Source: Clostridia bacterium (GTDB lineage: Bacteria; Bacillota; Clostridia; Lutisporales; Lutisporaceae). From it: a stretch of DNA of 33,396 nt. Below are positions 16,989 to 24,054 of the stretch, piece by piece (position 1 is the first letter of the stretch; the number at the start of each line of letters is the position of its first letter). The translations under genes and the position numbers were made by a program. A model generated the notes under the pieces. That model had not been told where the DNA came from and did not search any database. It saw nothing but the letters and a program-made list of their open reading frames with translations. Location of the stretch: NCBI GenBank assembly GCA_029256325.1, contig JAQSYD010000015.1, positions 1-33,396 of the forward strand, given 5' to 3'.

Positions 16989-17624
16989 TTGAAAAAAAAT
17001 AACTTTGCAGCAGGAATAATATTAATATTCCTAGGACTTGCTTTCTTCATGAAAAACTATAATATATCTGTAATAAATACCTTGATGCTACTTGGCGGTT
17101 TATATTTCTTTTATGACTATGCAACCAGAAGGCATCAACCTCACTTAATATTTGGAATCATTTTAAGTACTGCCGGTGCGGTAATGCTTTTAAAGGACTT
17201 AGGAAAGCTAAAATTTGACATGAGTGGAGAAATGTTTTTCTTTGGATTAGGAGCCATATTCCTATTCTTATATTTCAATAGAGGAATTACCGGCTTTGTA
17301 TTCCCGGGATTTATACTTCCGGTATTTGCGGTATATTCCTTAATAGAAAATAATATGAATGATAATTATATGTGGCCTAGCTTTTTTATACTGTTAGGTT
17401 TAGCCTTCTATTTAATATATTTTACCGCTTTTATTCACAAGAGCAATTGGCCCTTAATACCTGGAACTATATTAATACTATTTGGCTTAGGTGCTTTTGC
17501 CTTTGTATTGGAAATTGTATCTGTAGATATGATCATGGGATTACAGCAGTATCAAAACTACATTCTATCAGCGTGCATAGTGCTTATTGGAGTAGGATTA
17601 TTATATAAAGGCTTGAAGAAATAA
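16989..17624 (+). CDS. Multi-TM membrane protein with LiaF/DUF5668-like helices
   Basis: This 211-residue protein is almost entirely hydrophobic, with about eight short membrane segments and the motifs GIILIFLGLAFFMKN and FFILLGLAFYLIYF. These repeated IxxGxxLIxxG segments resemble the membrane part of LiaF and DUF5668 proteins, but the soluble C-terminal half of LiaF is absent. The TTG at 16989 has AGGGGGGAT upstream. It ends the plus-strand envelope operon and faces the DUF4097 gene, whose family often accompanies LiaF-like proteins. The assignment is by resemblance only. Confidence 0.65.
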   Translation: MKKNNFAAGIILIFLGLAFFMKNYNISVINTLMLLGGLYFFYDYATRRHQPHLIFGIILSTAGAVMLLKDLGKLKFDMSGEMFFFGLGAIFLFLYFNRGITGFVFPGFILPVFAVYSLIENNMNDNYMWPSFFILLGLAFYLIYFTAFIHKSNWPLIPGTILILFGLGAFAFVLEIVSVDMIMGLQQYQNYILSACIVLIGVGLLYKGLKK

Positions 17625-17629
17625 AATAG

Positions 17630-17677
17630 AATAAAGGACCCTGAAGCTTTGTGTGATATGCTCCAGGGTCCTTTATT
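17630..17677. terminator. Bidirectional terminator
   Basis: AATAAAGGACCCTG (17630-17643) pairs perfectly with CAGGGTCCTTTATT (17664-17677) around a 20-base loop, between two convergent genes. Confidence 0.88.
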
Positions 17678-17687
17678 GATTTCACAA

Positions 17688-18878
17688 TTATTTTGCTGCC
17701 TCTACAGCTATGGATGAGTTTGAGGTATGAGCATTAATGAAAATTTTATCTGTAACGCTGTCAAAGTTTGCACTTTTTATTTGTGCTATTGACTGCATGC
17801 TGAAGCTCTTTTTATCTATGAAGTAATTCAATTGCGGGAGATCGACGGAAATACTTCCCACAGAGGTAGTAGCATCTATCATATAGCCGCAGGTCTCGCT
17901 ATTGTTAAGCTCTATGGTTATTTTACCGTTTGAGGTACGTAAATTGTAGTTTCCTTCTGTAGAACTCATTTTGTAGATCCCATCTAGAATAATAGATCCA
18001 TTGCTAGTCTTAGCATCCAACTTATCAAACTTGCAATTTTCAATTTCTATCTTGCCATTGGAAGTGCTAAAATCGGCAAAAGCAGCGGAAGTACCGGATG
18101 CAGTAATTTTACCATTGCTTGTAATTGCTTCAATCGTTTTGCCTTGACAGTTTGCTAAAGTTATTTTACCGTTGGAGGTTGTAGACTCAATATTATCTGC
18201 TGTGATATCGTTTAATTCACACTTCCCGTTTGTAGTGGTAATTTTTAAATTGCTCAGGTGCTTTGGCACCAGTATTTCAACTTTACCCCACGTTCTGCTG
18301 GGGAACTGTGTTCTAAGATTGATGTGATTATCCATTTGCTCAACCTTAAAAAATTCATCTATTGCTAAGTTTGGAACAGAGCTATTGATATAAAGGTTAA
18401 CCAAAAGGTCGCTTTCGGTAGTCGGATTAACAATGACTGCAAAGTTGCAGGTGTCGATTGATATTTCAGCATGATCTGCCAGGGGGTAAGCATAATTCTT
18501 GCTATATTGATATTTGTCATTTCCTACATCAATAAAGTTGCCAAGATAATTCACCAGTTTGTCTGTAAACTTCACTGCTGAATCGGCAATATCATTGCCA
18601 AAGGTTTCCATGCGTTTTGCGAAGTCGTCTCCAAATTTCTCTGAATTTGAGCTAAATTTTTCGGCACTGCTGTTAAGGCTGCTTCCAAGCTTCTCGGCTA
18701 CTTTACTAGCCTTCTGCTGTATCTCCTGCATTTTTTCTTCGAATTTCTTTTCGTTTCTTCTTGCATCAGCGTCCGAACTTGAAGTACCGCCATCTACCGC
18801 CTCTAATAGTTTATGAGCCTCTTCTGCAGTAATTTTTCCCTCCTGCAGCATTTTTAAAATCAACATTTTTTCTTCCAT
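17688..18878 (-). CDS. DUF4097-family beta-helix protein with SHOCT-like N-terminus
   Basis: The protein has 396 residues. Residues 5-27 (MLILKMLQEGKITAEEAHKL and following) form a SHOCT-like helical segment as in YvlB/LiaX proteins. Residues about 35-110 are a Lys/Ser-rich helical region. From about 125 to the end there is a beta-strand repeat domain in which TSNGKI and close variants recur at least six times (NGKCEL, SNGKITL, SNGKITA, SNGKIEI, SNGSIIL, SNGKITI), typical of DUF4097. There is no signal peptide or membrane helix. AGGAGG precedes the ATG by 7 bases and overlaps the stop region of the DUF2089 gene, which lies 11 bases upstream. Related proteins act in cell-envelope stress responses; the role here is inferred from that. 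Confidence 0.85.
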   Translation of the reverse strand: MEEKMLILKMLQEGKITAEEAHKLLEAVDGGTSSSDADARRNEKKFEEKMQEIQQKASKVAEKLGSSLNSSAEKFSSNSEKFGDDFAKRMETFGNDIADSAVKFTDKLVNYLGNFIDVGNDKYQYSKNYAYPLADHAEISIDTCNFAVIVNPTTESDLLVNLYINSSVPNLAIDEFFKVEQMDNHINLRTQFPSRTWGKVEILVPKHLSNLKITTTNGKCELNDITADNIESTTSNGKITLANCQGKTIEAITSNGKITASGTSAAFADFSTSNGKIEIENCKFDKLDAKTSNGSIILDGIYKMSSTEGNYNLRTSNGKITIELNNSETCGYMIDATTSVGSISVDLPQLNYFIDKKSFSMQSIAQIKSANFDSVTDKIFINAHTSNSSIAVEAAK

Positions 18879-18889
18879 TATAATTCCTC

Positions 18890-19255
18890 CTAATCCTTTA
18901 ATAATTCTATAGCTTCTTCTGGACTTATTTCCCCTCTATCCAGTTGTTCTAAAATATCTTTATTTTTGTTGGGGTTATAAACGACTTGGTTTTTGTAGCC
19001 TAGGGTTTCGATTAATGAATCCAGCTTGCCTTTCACGGTTGGATAAGAAATACCTAATTCTCTTTCAATTTCCTTGATATTACCTCGATTTTTAATAAAA
19101 ATTTCTGCAAATTCCAGTTGATCCTTTGGCAGCTGACAAAACTTATTCAGTTTAAACCGGCCTTTGATTGTACTTTCACAGCTGCAGCATTTAAATTCAG
19201 TGACCTCTATGGCTCCATCACAAATTGGACATTTGCCTAATATATCTCTTTTCAT
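18890..19255 (-). CDS. DUF2089 family zinc-ribbon/HTH regulator
   Basis: The 121-residue protein has four Cys as CPIC and CCSC near its N-terminus (a likely zinc ribbon). A helix-turn-helix region follows, with NRGNIKEIERELGISYPTVK, and the protein ends in ILEQLDRGEISPEEAIELL. This matches DUF2089 as remembered, a family of presumed transcription regulators. ATG 19255 follows AAGGAG by 7 bases. It is the first gene of a two-gene operon with the DUF4097 protein and has a strong promoter and an AT-only inverted repeat upstream. The likely role is control of its own operon; this is inference. Confidence 0.87.
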   Translation of the reverse strand: MKRDILGKCPICDGAIEVTEFKCCSCESTIKGRFKLNKFCQLPKDQLEFAEIFIKNRGNIKEIERELGISYPTVKGKLDSLIETLGYKNQVVYNPNKNKDILEQLDRGEISPEEAIELLKD

Positions 19256-19297
19256 AAATTCACTCCTTAATTGGATTTAATTAACATCTTAATACCT

Positions 19298-19325
19298 ATT
19301 ATAGTACTATTTTATACAATGTCAA
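19298..19325 (-). promoter_or_regulatory. Sigma-A promoter of the DUF2089-DUF4097 operon
   Basis: On the minus strand, perfect TTGACA (19325-19320) and perfect TATAAT (19303-19298) are separated by 16 bases, about 43 bases before the ATG at 19255. Confidence 0.85.
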
Positions 19326-19331
19326 TAAAAA

Positions 19332-19369
19332 AATTAATAATATTAATAAATATATTGATATTATTAATT
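19332..19369. repeat. AT-only inverted repeat beside the DUF2089 promoter
   Basis: AATTAATAATAT (19332-19343) and ATATTATTAATT (19358-19369) are perfect inverted copies 14 bases apart, 6 bases upstream of the -35. This is a possible operator or UP-like element. Confidence 0.55.
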
Positions 19370-19576
19370 ATACTTAACTAAAACATTCATTTTATTAAAA
19401 CAATGAAAAATATTGTTTGATTCAGAAGTGACAAATCAGAGATTGATTTTATAAATGCCGTAAGACTATTTATTTAAAATATCTATAAATACAAAATAAT
19501 ATAGAATATAAGCCTAAAATAAATTATTATTATAATATACTTCAAAAAAATAAAAAAGTTTCAAGGAGGGCTGAAT

Positions 19577-20152
19577 ATGGCTAATATAGATGCAAGAGGA
19601 CAACAATGTCCACAACCGGTAATTATGACAAAGAAAGCTCTGGAGGAAATAGCTTCCGGTGAAATCATTACAATCGTAGATAATATAACAGCCAGAGAGA
19701 ATATATCAAGATTTGCGGCGAATATGAACTATCCGCATGAGATAGAAGAAAAAGAGGGCTGTTACTATATAAAAATAAAGAAAACAGAAGAAGTAGGCCA
19801 TAAGGTTGAAAACAATGATTTTGTGGTGGTCATAGCTTCAGATAAGCTAGGGGCGGGAGACGCTGACTTGGGACGGCTGCTCATGAAGACCTATACCTAT
19901 ACGCTGAATGAAACAAAGCCTTATCCTAAAGCAGTAATATTTATGAACAGCGGTGTAAAGCTGGTGGTAGAAGGCGCTGATGCTTTAGATAACATACAGC
20001 AGCTGGCTGAAAAAAATGTTGAAATCATAAGCTGCGGTACTTGTTTGGATTATTATAATATGAAGGATAAGCTGCAAGCGGGAGTAATAGGAAATATGTA
20101 CACCATAGTAGAGTATATGAATCATGCGTCAAAGGTAATCAATATCAGCTAA
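19577..20152 (+). CDS. yedF: YedF-type (TusA domain plus C-terminal domain) selenium-associated protein
   Basis: The 191-residue protein has an N-terminal TusA-like domain, ANIDARGQQCPQPVIMTKKA, with the Cys-Pro-x-Pro site. A DsrE-like second domain (about 80-190) contains VVIASDKLGAGDADLGRLLM, FMNSGVKLVVEGADAL and ISCGTCLDYY. This layout is the sulfurtransferase-like YedF family that is commonly found beside selenium-utilisation genes. The catalytic residue here is an ordinary Cys, not UGA. No selD, selA or selB is in the window, so a selenium role is only suggested. AAGGAGGG precedes the ATG by 6 bases. The MscS-type gene follows after 24 bases. Confidence 0.88.
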   Translation: MANIDARGQQCPQPVIMTKKALEEIASGEIITIVDNITARENISRFAANMNYPHEIEEKEGCYYIKIKKTEEVGHKVENNDFVVVIASDKLGAGDADLGRLLMKTYTYTLNETKPYPKAVIFMNSGVKLVVEGADALDNIQQLAEKNVEIISCGTCLDYYNMKDKLQAGVIGNMYTIVEYMNHASKVINIS

Positions 20153-20176
20153 AGAAAAGTAAAGGTGGGTGGTCTA

Positions 20177-21025
20177 ATGAATAACTTTTTTGCAGAAGTT
20201 TCAGAGTATTTTCAGATAGATGCCGCTATGATGTATTATTATGCCGGTATAGCTATAAAGATTGTAATTATATTTACTTTAGCCAAGCTTGCAATCGTGG
20301 TATTAAACCGAGTTATCATCAACATTTTCAAACTATATCCCAGATTCAAAATTGATGATAAGAAATCAAGCACCTTAGTAGGAATATTAAAAAGTGTACT
20401 CAAATATGTAGTATATATCATCATGGGGATATCAATTCTTGAAACCTTGAATATACCGACACAGTCCATACTGGCAACAGCCGGTTTAGGAGGTCTGGCC
20501 ATAGGTTTCGGAGCACAAAGCTTAGTAAGAGATGTATTTACAGGATTTCTTATATTATTTGAGGATCAATATGGTGTTGGAGATTATGTAACAATAAATG
20601 GAGTAACAGGAACTGTTGAGGATTTAGGTTTGCGTATTACGCGTATACGATCCTATAATGGAGAACTGCACATCATTCCCAATGGAGAGATAAAGGCTGT
20701 TACCAATGCATCCAGAGGTAATTCCTTAGCAATTATAGATATCAGTGTTGCTTATGAGAGCGATCAGGAAAAGGCATTGGGTGTATTGACGGAAATAGCC
20801 TTGGCATATTATGAAAATAACAAGGACAAGGCTGCAGAAAAGCCGGAAGTATTGGGTATAATACGATTAGGAGAATCGGAAGTCATAATCAGAACCATCA
20901 TAAAAACTCAACCTCTTATGCATTGGAATGTGGAGAGAGAATTAAGAAAGTTGATTTTGGACGCCTTTAAAAAGGAAAAAATAGAAATTCCATATCCTAG
21001 AAGGGTTATGGTGCAAAATAAATAA
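20177..21025 (+). CDS. Small-conductance mechanosensitive channel, MscS family
   Basis: The 282-residue protein has about three membrane helices (near 17-45, 65-90 and 92-115). The Gly/Ala-rich pore helix is ATAGLGGLAIGFGAQSLVRD. The beta domain has GVGDYVTINGVTGTVEDLGL, RITRIRSYNGELHIIPNGEI and a mixed C-terminal domain, as in MscS and Bacillus YkuT. It releases solutes on membrane tension. ATG 20177 is chosen because of AAAGGTGGG upstream; a GTG at 20165 lies inside that site. It may be co-transcribed with yedF, but nothing indicates a shared function. Confidence 0.93.
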   Translation: MNNFFAEVSEYFQIDAAMMYYYAGIAIKIVIIFTLAKLAIVVLNRVIINIFKLYPRFKIDDKKSSTLVGILKSVLKYVVYIIMGISILETLNIPTQSILATAGLGGLAIGFGAQSLVRDVFTGFLILFEDQYGVGDYVTINGVTGTVEDLGLRITRIRSYNGELHIIPNGEIKAVTNASRGNSLAIIDISVAYESDQEKALGVLTEIALAYYENNKDKAAEKPEVLGIIRLGESEVIIRTIIKTQPLMHWNVERELRKLILDAFKKEKIEIPYPRRVMVQNK

Positions 21026-21109
21026 TATTAGCAGCGTGGGTTGGATTATCATTTTAGTCCAATCATGTAAAAATTGTAAAATTTATTTTAATGTTATAGG
21101 AGGTATTTG

Positions 21110-21325
21110 ATGTATTATCCCAAAACGTTTAATTTAGGTGATATTGTAGAAACGAAGAAGGAACATCCTTGCGGCAGCAAGCAGTGGGAAGTCATTAGAG
21201 TAGGAGCGGATTTTAAGATTAAGTGTTTGGGCTGCAACAGAATTGTGATGCTGCCTCGGCCTAAATTTGAAAAATCTGTAAAAAAAGTTATAAAATCTGC
21301 AGAGATTCCGGAGAATGAACAATAA
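21110..21325 (+). CDS. DUF951 (YyzM-like) small protein
   Basis: The 71-residue protein reads FNLGDIVETKKEHPCGSKQW, then VIRVGADFKIKCLGCNRIVM and LPRPKFEKSVKKVI. The HPCGS, CLGC and DFKIK pattern is the DUF951 signature; Bacillus YyzM is a member. The Cys residues may bind metal, and the function is unknown. ATG 21110 follows AGGAGG by 6 bases, and a TTG at 21107 is less well placed. It lies just upstream of the rpsF promoter, as in Bacillus. Confidence 0.88.
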   Translation: MYYPKTFNLGDIVETKKEHPCGSKQWEVIRVGADFKIKCLGCNRIVMLPRPKFEKSVKKVIKSAEIPENEQ

Positions 21326-21330
21326 AACAG

Positions 21331-21359
21331 TTGAAATTATCCTGGCACAGTGCTATAAT
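21331..21359 (+). promoter_or_regulatory. Sigma-A promoter of rpsF-ssb-rpsR
   Basis: TTGAAA (21331-21336), a 17-base spacer and TATAAT (21354-21359) with an extended TG (TGCTATAAT). Transcription should start near 21366, leaving a leader of about 75 bases. Confidence 0.85.
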
Positions 21360-21365
21360 ACATAG

Positions 21366-21440
21366 ATGCGTATAAACGCAAATTTCCTCGCTCTATCCCG
21401 AGTGATAGGGCCGCTAGTCCGTGGGGAGGAGGTGAAACTT
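21366..21440 (+). promoter_or_regulatory. rpsF mRNA leader, candidate S6:S18 autoregulatory element
   Basis: The leader has a 4-bp hairpin GCGT/ACGC (21368-21379) and a second structure. In the second, TTCCTC (21384-21389) can pair with GAGGAG in the ribosome site GGGGAGGAGGTG (21423-21434), enclosing CTATC/GATAG (21393-21408). CCG occurs three times in the unpaired parts. Firmicutes rpsF leaders are known to bind the S6:S18 complex through a CCG-containing internal loop, so this is a plausible member. No covariance search was done. Confidence 0.55.
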
Positions 21441-21722
21441 ATGAATAGATATGAAACGATATACATTATAAAGCCAACAGTTGATGAAGAAGGCATAAAG
21501 GCTCTTGTAGAAAAATTCAAGGGTATAATGGAAGCTAACGGAGAAATCGAGACAATCGATGAATGGGGTAAGAGAAAGCTTGCTTACTTAATCGACGATA
21601 TCGGTGAAGGCTACTATGTATATACTAAATATAAAGCTGACACAGCAGTTCCAAAGGAATTGGACAGAGTGTTCGGTATTACAGAAGACATTTTAAGAAA
21701 CATGACAATCAGATTAGACTAA
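21441..21722 (+). CDS. rpsF: Ribosomal protein bS6
   Basis: This small-subunit protein binds S18 on the platform of the 30S subunit. The 93-residue protein begins MNRYETIYIIKPTVDEE and contains IDEWGKRKLAYLIDDIGEGY and VFGITEDILRNMTIR. The open frame extends further upstream through the leader, but the ATG at 21441 has GGAGGAGGTG just before it and gives the normal length. It is the first gene of the rpsF-ssb-rpsR operon. Confidence 0.96.
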   Translation: MNRYETIYIIKPTVDEEGIKALVEKFKGIMEANGEIETIDEWGKRKLAYLIDDIGEGYYVYTKYKADTAVPKELDRVFGITEDILRNMTIRLD

Positions 21723-21743
21723 TTTATAAGGTGGTGCTTTAGA

Positions 21744-22148
21744 ATGAATAAGGTTGCCCTAGTAGGCAGATTGACAAAGGACCCCGAAGTTAGATATACA
21801 GCTAACAATCAAACTGCTGTTGCAAAGTTTACTATTGCAGTAAACAGAATGTTTAAGCAAGAGGGTCAGCCTGATGCTGACTTTATACCAATCGTTGTAT
21901 TCGGTAAGCCTGCAGAAAACTGCGGCAAGTACATCGGAAAAGGTAGACTTGTTGCTGTATCCGGTAGAATCCAAACAAGAAGTTGGGATGATCAGGAAGG
22001 CAAGAGACATTTTACAACAGAGGTTATAGCAGATGAAGTTCATTTCTTAGATAAAGGTAATGATGCCAATAAAGGCTCCGGCAGTGGTGCAACAAAGGAA
22101 TCCGGTGATTTCTACCCTGCTGAGGAAGAGGACGATCTTCCATTTTAG
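21744..22148 (+). CDS. ssb: Single-stranded DNA-binding protein
   Basis: SSB coats single-stranded DNA in replication, recombination and repair. The 134-residue protein has the OB-fold opening MNKVALVGRLTKDPEVRYT, then VAKFTIAVNR, FGKPAENCGKYIGKGRLVAV and GRIQTRSWDD. A Gly/Ser-rich linker leads to the acidic tip EEEDDLPF used to recruit partner proteins. The gene is between rpsF (21-base gap) and rpsR (19-base gap), the conserved Firmicutes order. AAGGTGGTG precedes the ATG. Confidence 0.96.
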   Translation: MNKVALVGRLTKDPEVRYTANNQTAVAKFTIAVNRMFKQEGQPDADFIPIVVFGKPAENCGKYIGKGRLVAVSGRIQTRSWDDQEGKRHFTTEVIADEVHFLDKGNDANKGSGSGATKESGDFYPAEEEDDLPF

Positions 22149-22167
22149 TATGATAGGAGGGAAATAA

Positions 22168-22440
22168 ATGCCAAGAGATGATAGAGGCGGCAGAGAAAGA
22201 AGTTCAGGCGGTTTCGGCGGCAAGATGAGAAAACCAAAGAAGCGCGTTTGTAATTTCTGCATAGATAAAGTTGAACACATTGATTATAAAGATGTGAACA
22301 AGATCAGAAGATATGTTACTGAAAGAGGAAAGATTATTCCTAGAAGAATTTCAGGTAACTGTGCAAAGCATCAAAGACAAATCACATTAGCAATAAAGAG
22401 AGCTAGAAACATAGCTTTATTGCCATTCACAGCTGAATAA
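22168..22440 (+). CDS. rpsR: Ribosomal protein bS18
   Basis: The 90-residue protein has a Gly/Arg-rich N-terminus and [20 protein letters not shown]. It continues [11 protein letters not shown]-like (here [15 protein letters not shown]), then [20 protein letters not shown] and the end ALLPFT. The Cys residues CNFC and the later Cys suggest the metal-binding C+ form. AGGAGG is 7 bases upstream. It is the last gene of its operon and is followed by a terminator. Confidence 0.96.
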   Translation: MPRDDRGGRERSSGGFGGKMRKPKKRVCNFCIDKVEHIDYKDVNKIRRYVTERGKIIPRRISGNCAKHQRQITLAIKRARNIALLPFTAE

Positions 22441-22450
22441 AGATTAGCAT

Positions 22451-22480
22451 AAAATCCGGTGTAACTGCATCGGATTTTTT
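22451..22480 (+). terminator. Terminator after rpsR
   Basis: AAAATCCGGTG (22451-22461) pairs with CATCGGATTTT (22468-22478) with one G-U pair around a 6-base loop, running into a T tract. Confidence 0.9.
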
Positions 22481-22567
22481 ATTTGCGAAAATTTAAATAT
22501 CTACAACACATGAAGAAAAGACAACCTATATTAGAAAAACTTGCATAAACAGCCACAAAGCCATGAG

Positions 22568-22596
22568 TTGCCTGATGTTTAGATGTGTGATAATAT
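22568..22596 (+). promoter_or_regulatory. Candidate promoter for the MazG-like to gdpP genes
   Basis: TTGCCT (22568-22573), a 17-base spacer and TAATAT (22591-22596). A transcript from here would have a leader of about 120 bases. Confidence 0.5.
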
Positions 22597-22635
22597 TTAA
22601 TTTAGGTATACATTGCCTAGCGTGTCTCAGATACA

Positions 22636-22660
22636 GCCGGAGCATATCATAACGCTCGGC
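22636..22660 (+). promoter_or_regulatory. GC-rich hairpin in the leader of the MazG-like gene
   Basis: GCCGGAGC (22636-22643) pairs with GCTCGGC (22654-22660) with one bulged G and a 10-base loop. It stands out in AT-rich surroundings, lies between the candidate promoter and the gene, and matches no riboswitch class I can recognise. Confidence 0.4.
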
Positions 22661-22722
22661 AGGAGTTATATAAAACATCAAGAATATATACTGTTTATCA
22701 GAAAAATTCGGGGGTGGATATT

Positions 22723-23043
22723 TTGTTTAATCAAGATACGGACATAACAAAAAATATCAGGGTAATCGAGTTTCTAAAAAGTGAGCTGCTTACAGGAGTT
22801 GCAGCACTTTATCAGAATCTGATCAAAGGAACCAAGGTAGGACAAGAGGTTCTAGTTGATATACTGGCAAACCTAATTCTAGTTACATATTTGTTAGGAA
22901 AGAGACTAGGAATAGCGGCAGCTGTTATTGATTCTAAGATTATGGAAAAAATAAGAATAGGTATGATAGAAGAACATGAGACAGAGAAGTGGTATGGCGA
23001 CCTTTCTGACTTGTCTGAATATATGACAAAGCTCAGAAAGTAG
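22723..23043 (+). CDS. MazG-like family protein
   Basis: The 106-residue protein has DITKNIRVIEFLKSELLTGV, then EVLVDILANLILVTYLLGKR and LDLSEYMTKLR-like (here LSDLSEYMTKLRK), resembling the clostridial MazG-like proteins. MazG relatives are all-alpha nucleotide pyrophosphohydrolases with Mg-binding Glu/Asp residues. Here Glu and Asp pairs are spaced as ExxxxELL and EVLVD, but a complete EExxE...ExxD set is not obvious, so activity is uncertain. TTG 22723 follows GGGGGTGG by 5 bases; the GTG at 22714 lies in that site. The yybS homologue follows after 9 bases. Confidence 0.7.
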   Translation: MFNQDTDITKNIRVIEFLKSELLTGVAALYQNLIKGTKVGQEVLVDILANLILVTYLLGKRLGIAAAVIDSKIMEKIRIGMIEEHETEKWYGDLSDLSEYMTKLRK

Positions 23044-23052
23044 AGGTGGAAG

Positions 23053-24054
23053 ATGAAAACAATCAATACCCGTGCTATGATGGAGGGCGCAATACTGGCT
23101 GCTTTGACTGCGATCATGGGGATTTTTTACAATGTACCTATTGTTGGAGTTATTACAATGTTTTGGGCTGTTCCTATCATCATTGTAGGATATAGAAATG
23201 GATTTCGAGTAAGCCTGATAGCAGCTTTTATAGCAGCGTTATTAGTATCCTTGATAGCCACCCCTATAGTGGGGATCATACTGTTTGCCACTTATGCCAT
23301 ACCGGGAGCGGTCATGGGCTATATGCTAAGAAAAAGATTCAGCCCTTATATGACTTTGACAGTATGCAGCTTGTTGCTTGCAATTACTGCAGTACTCCAG
23401 TTTGTATTAAGCTTGGAACTTATTTTAGGAATCGATATTATTGATATAATCTGGAATTTAAACGCCGTTGTAAATAACTATTATAATCAGATATATCATC
23501 AAGCAAGCCAGATCGCAGAAATGTATAAAACACTTGGCTTAGGTGAAGCAGAAATAAAACAAGCCTTAGAACAAGTTGCTGCGGCTATGAAGGAAGTTAA
23601 GCGGCTAATGCCTGCCGGATTCTTGTTTGCGGGGGTAATGGGAAGCTTTATTAACTTTAAGACAGTGAAGATGATTTTGAATAGAATGGGTTATAAAATT
23701 GAGGATATCAATAAGTTTTCACAGTGGAGTCTAAACAAAACTGGCAGGAATATATTATTGGGCATTACTTTTATAGTGCTATTTTTCATGTATACCAAGT
23801 TACAAGTTTTTGGCAGTCTGCTGACAAATATATGGGCAGCATTGTTGCTTGTTTATGTAATACTTGGATTATCAGTATTGGTATATTTTAAGGAAGAGCT
23901 TGGCGAGAAGTATGAAATACCCAAGCCTGTACAAAATCTGGTGTTCGTTTTTTTAGTTCTGCTCATGGTGGGAATACTACCTTATATCGGAATGTTTGAT
24001 ATAGCATCCAATATAAGAAGAAAAGATAGAAATATACCTGGAGGTGCGCGATGA
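23053..24054 (+). CDS. yybS: YybS/DUF2232 family membrane protein
   Basis: The 333-residue protein has about eight membrane helices. It begins [20 protein letters not shown], then a hydrophobic run to about 130, an amphipathic loop (about 145-180) with [20 protein letters not shown], and further helices to about 320. This matches YybS/DUF2232, a multi-TM family whose membrane part resembles ECF transporter S components; the substrate is unknown. ATG 23053 follows GAGGTG by 6 bases. The end overlaps gdpP by the ATGA arrangement, so the two are tightly coupled, as in Bacillus yybS-yybT. Confidence 0.88.
   Translation: MKTINTRAMMEGAILAALTAIMGIFYNVPIVGVITMFWAVPIIIVGYRNGFRVSLIAAFIAALLVSLIATPIVGIILFATYAIPGAVMGYMLRKRFSPYMTLTVCSLLLAITAVLQFVLSLELILGIDIIDIIWNLNAVVNNYYNQIYHQASQIAEMYKTLGLGEAEIKQALEQVAAAMKEVKRLMPAGFLFAGVMGSFINFKTVKMILNRMGYKIEDINKFSQWSLNKTGRNILLGITFIVLFFMYTKLQVFGSLLTNIWAALLLVYVILGLSVLVYFKEELGEKYEIPKPVQNLVFVFLVLLMVGILPYIGMFDIASNIRRKDRNIPGGAR

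Larger units (their letters stand above)
19256..19576. other. AT-rich divergent intergenic region (321 bases)
   Basis: No gene is seen between the DUF2089 and yedF starts. The left part holds the minus-strand promoter and a 12-bp inverted repeat (listed separately). On the right, a TATAAT at 19531-19536 could be the yedF -10 but lacks a good -35. The rest is A+T-rich with no clear structure. Confidence 0.7.
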
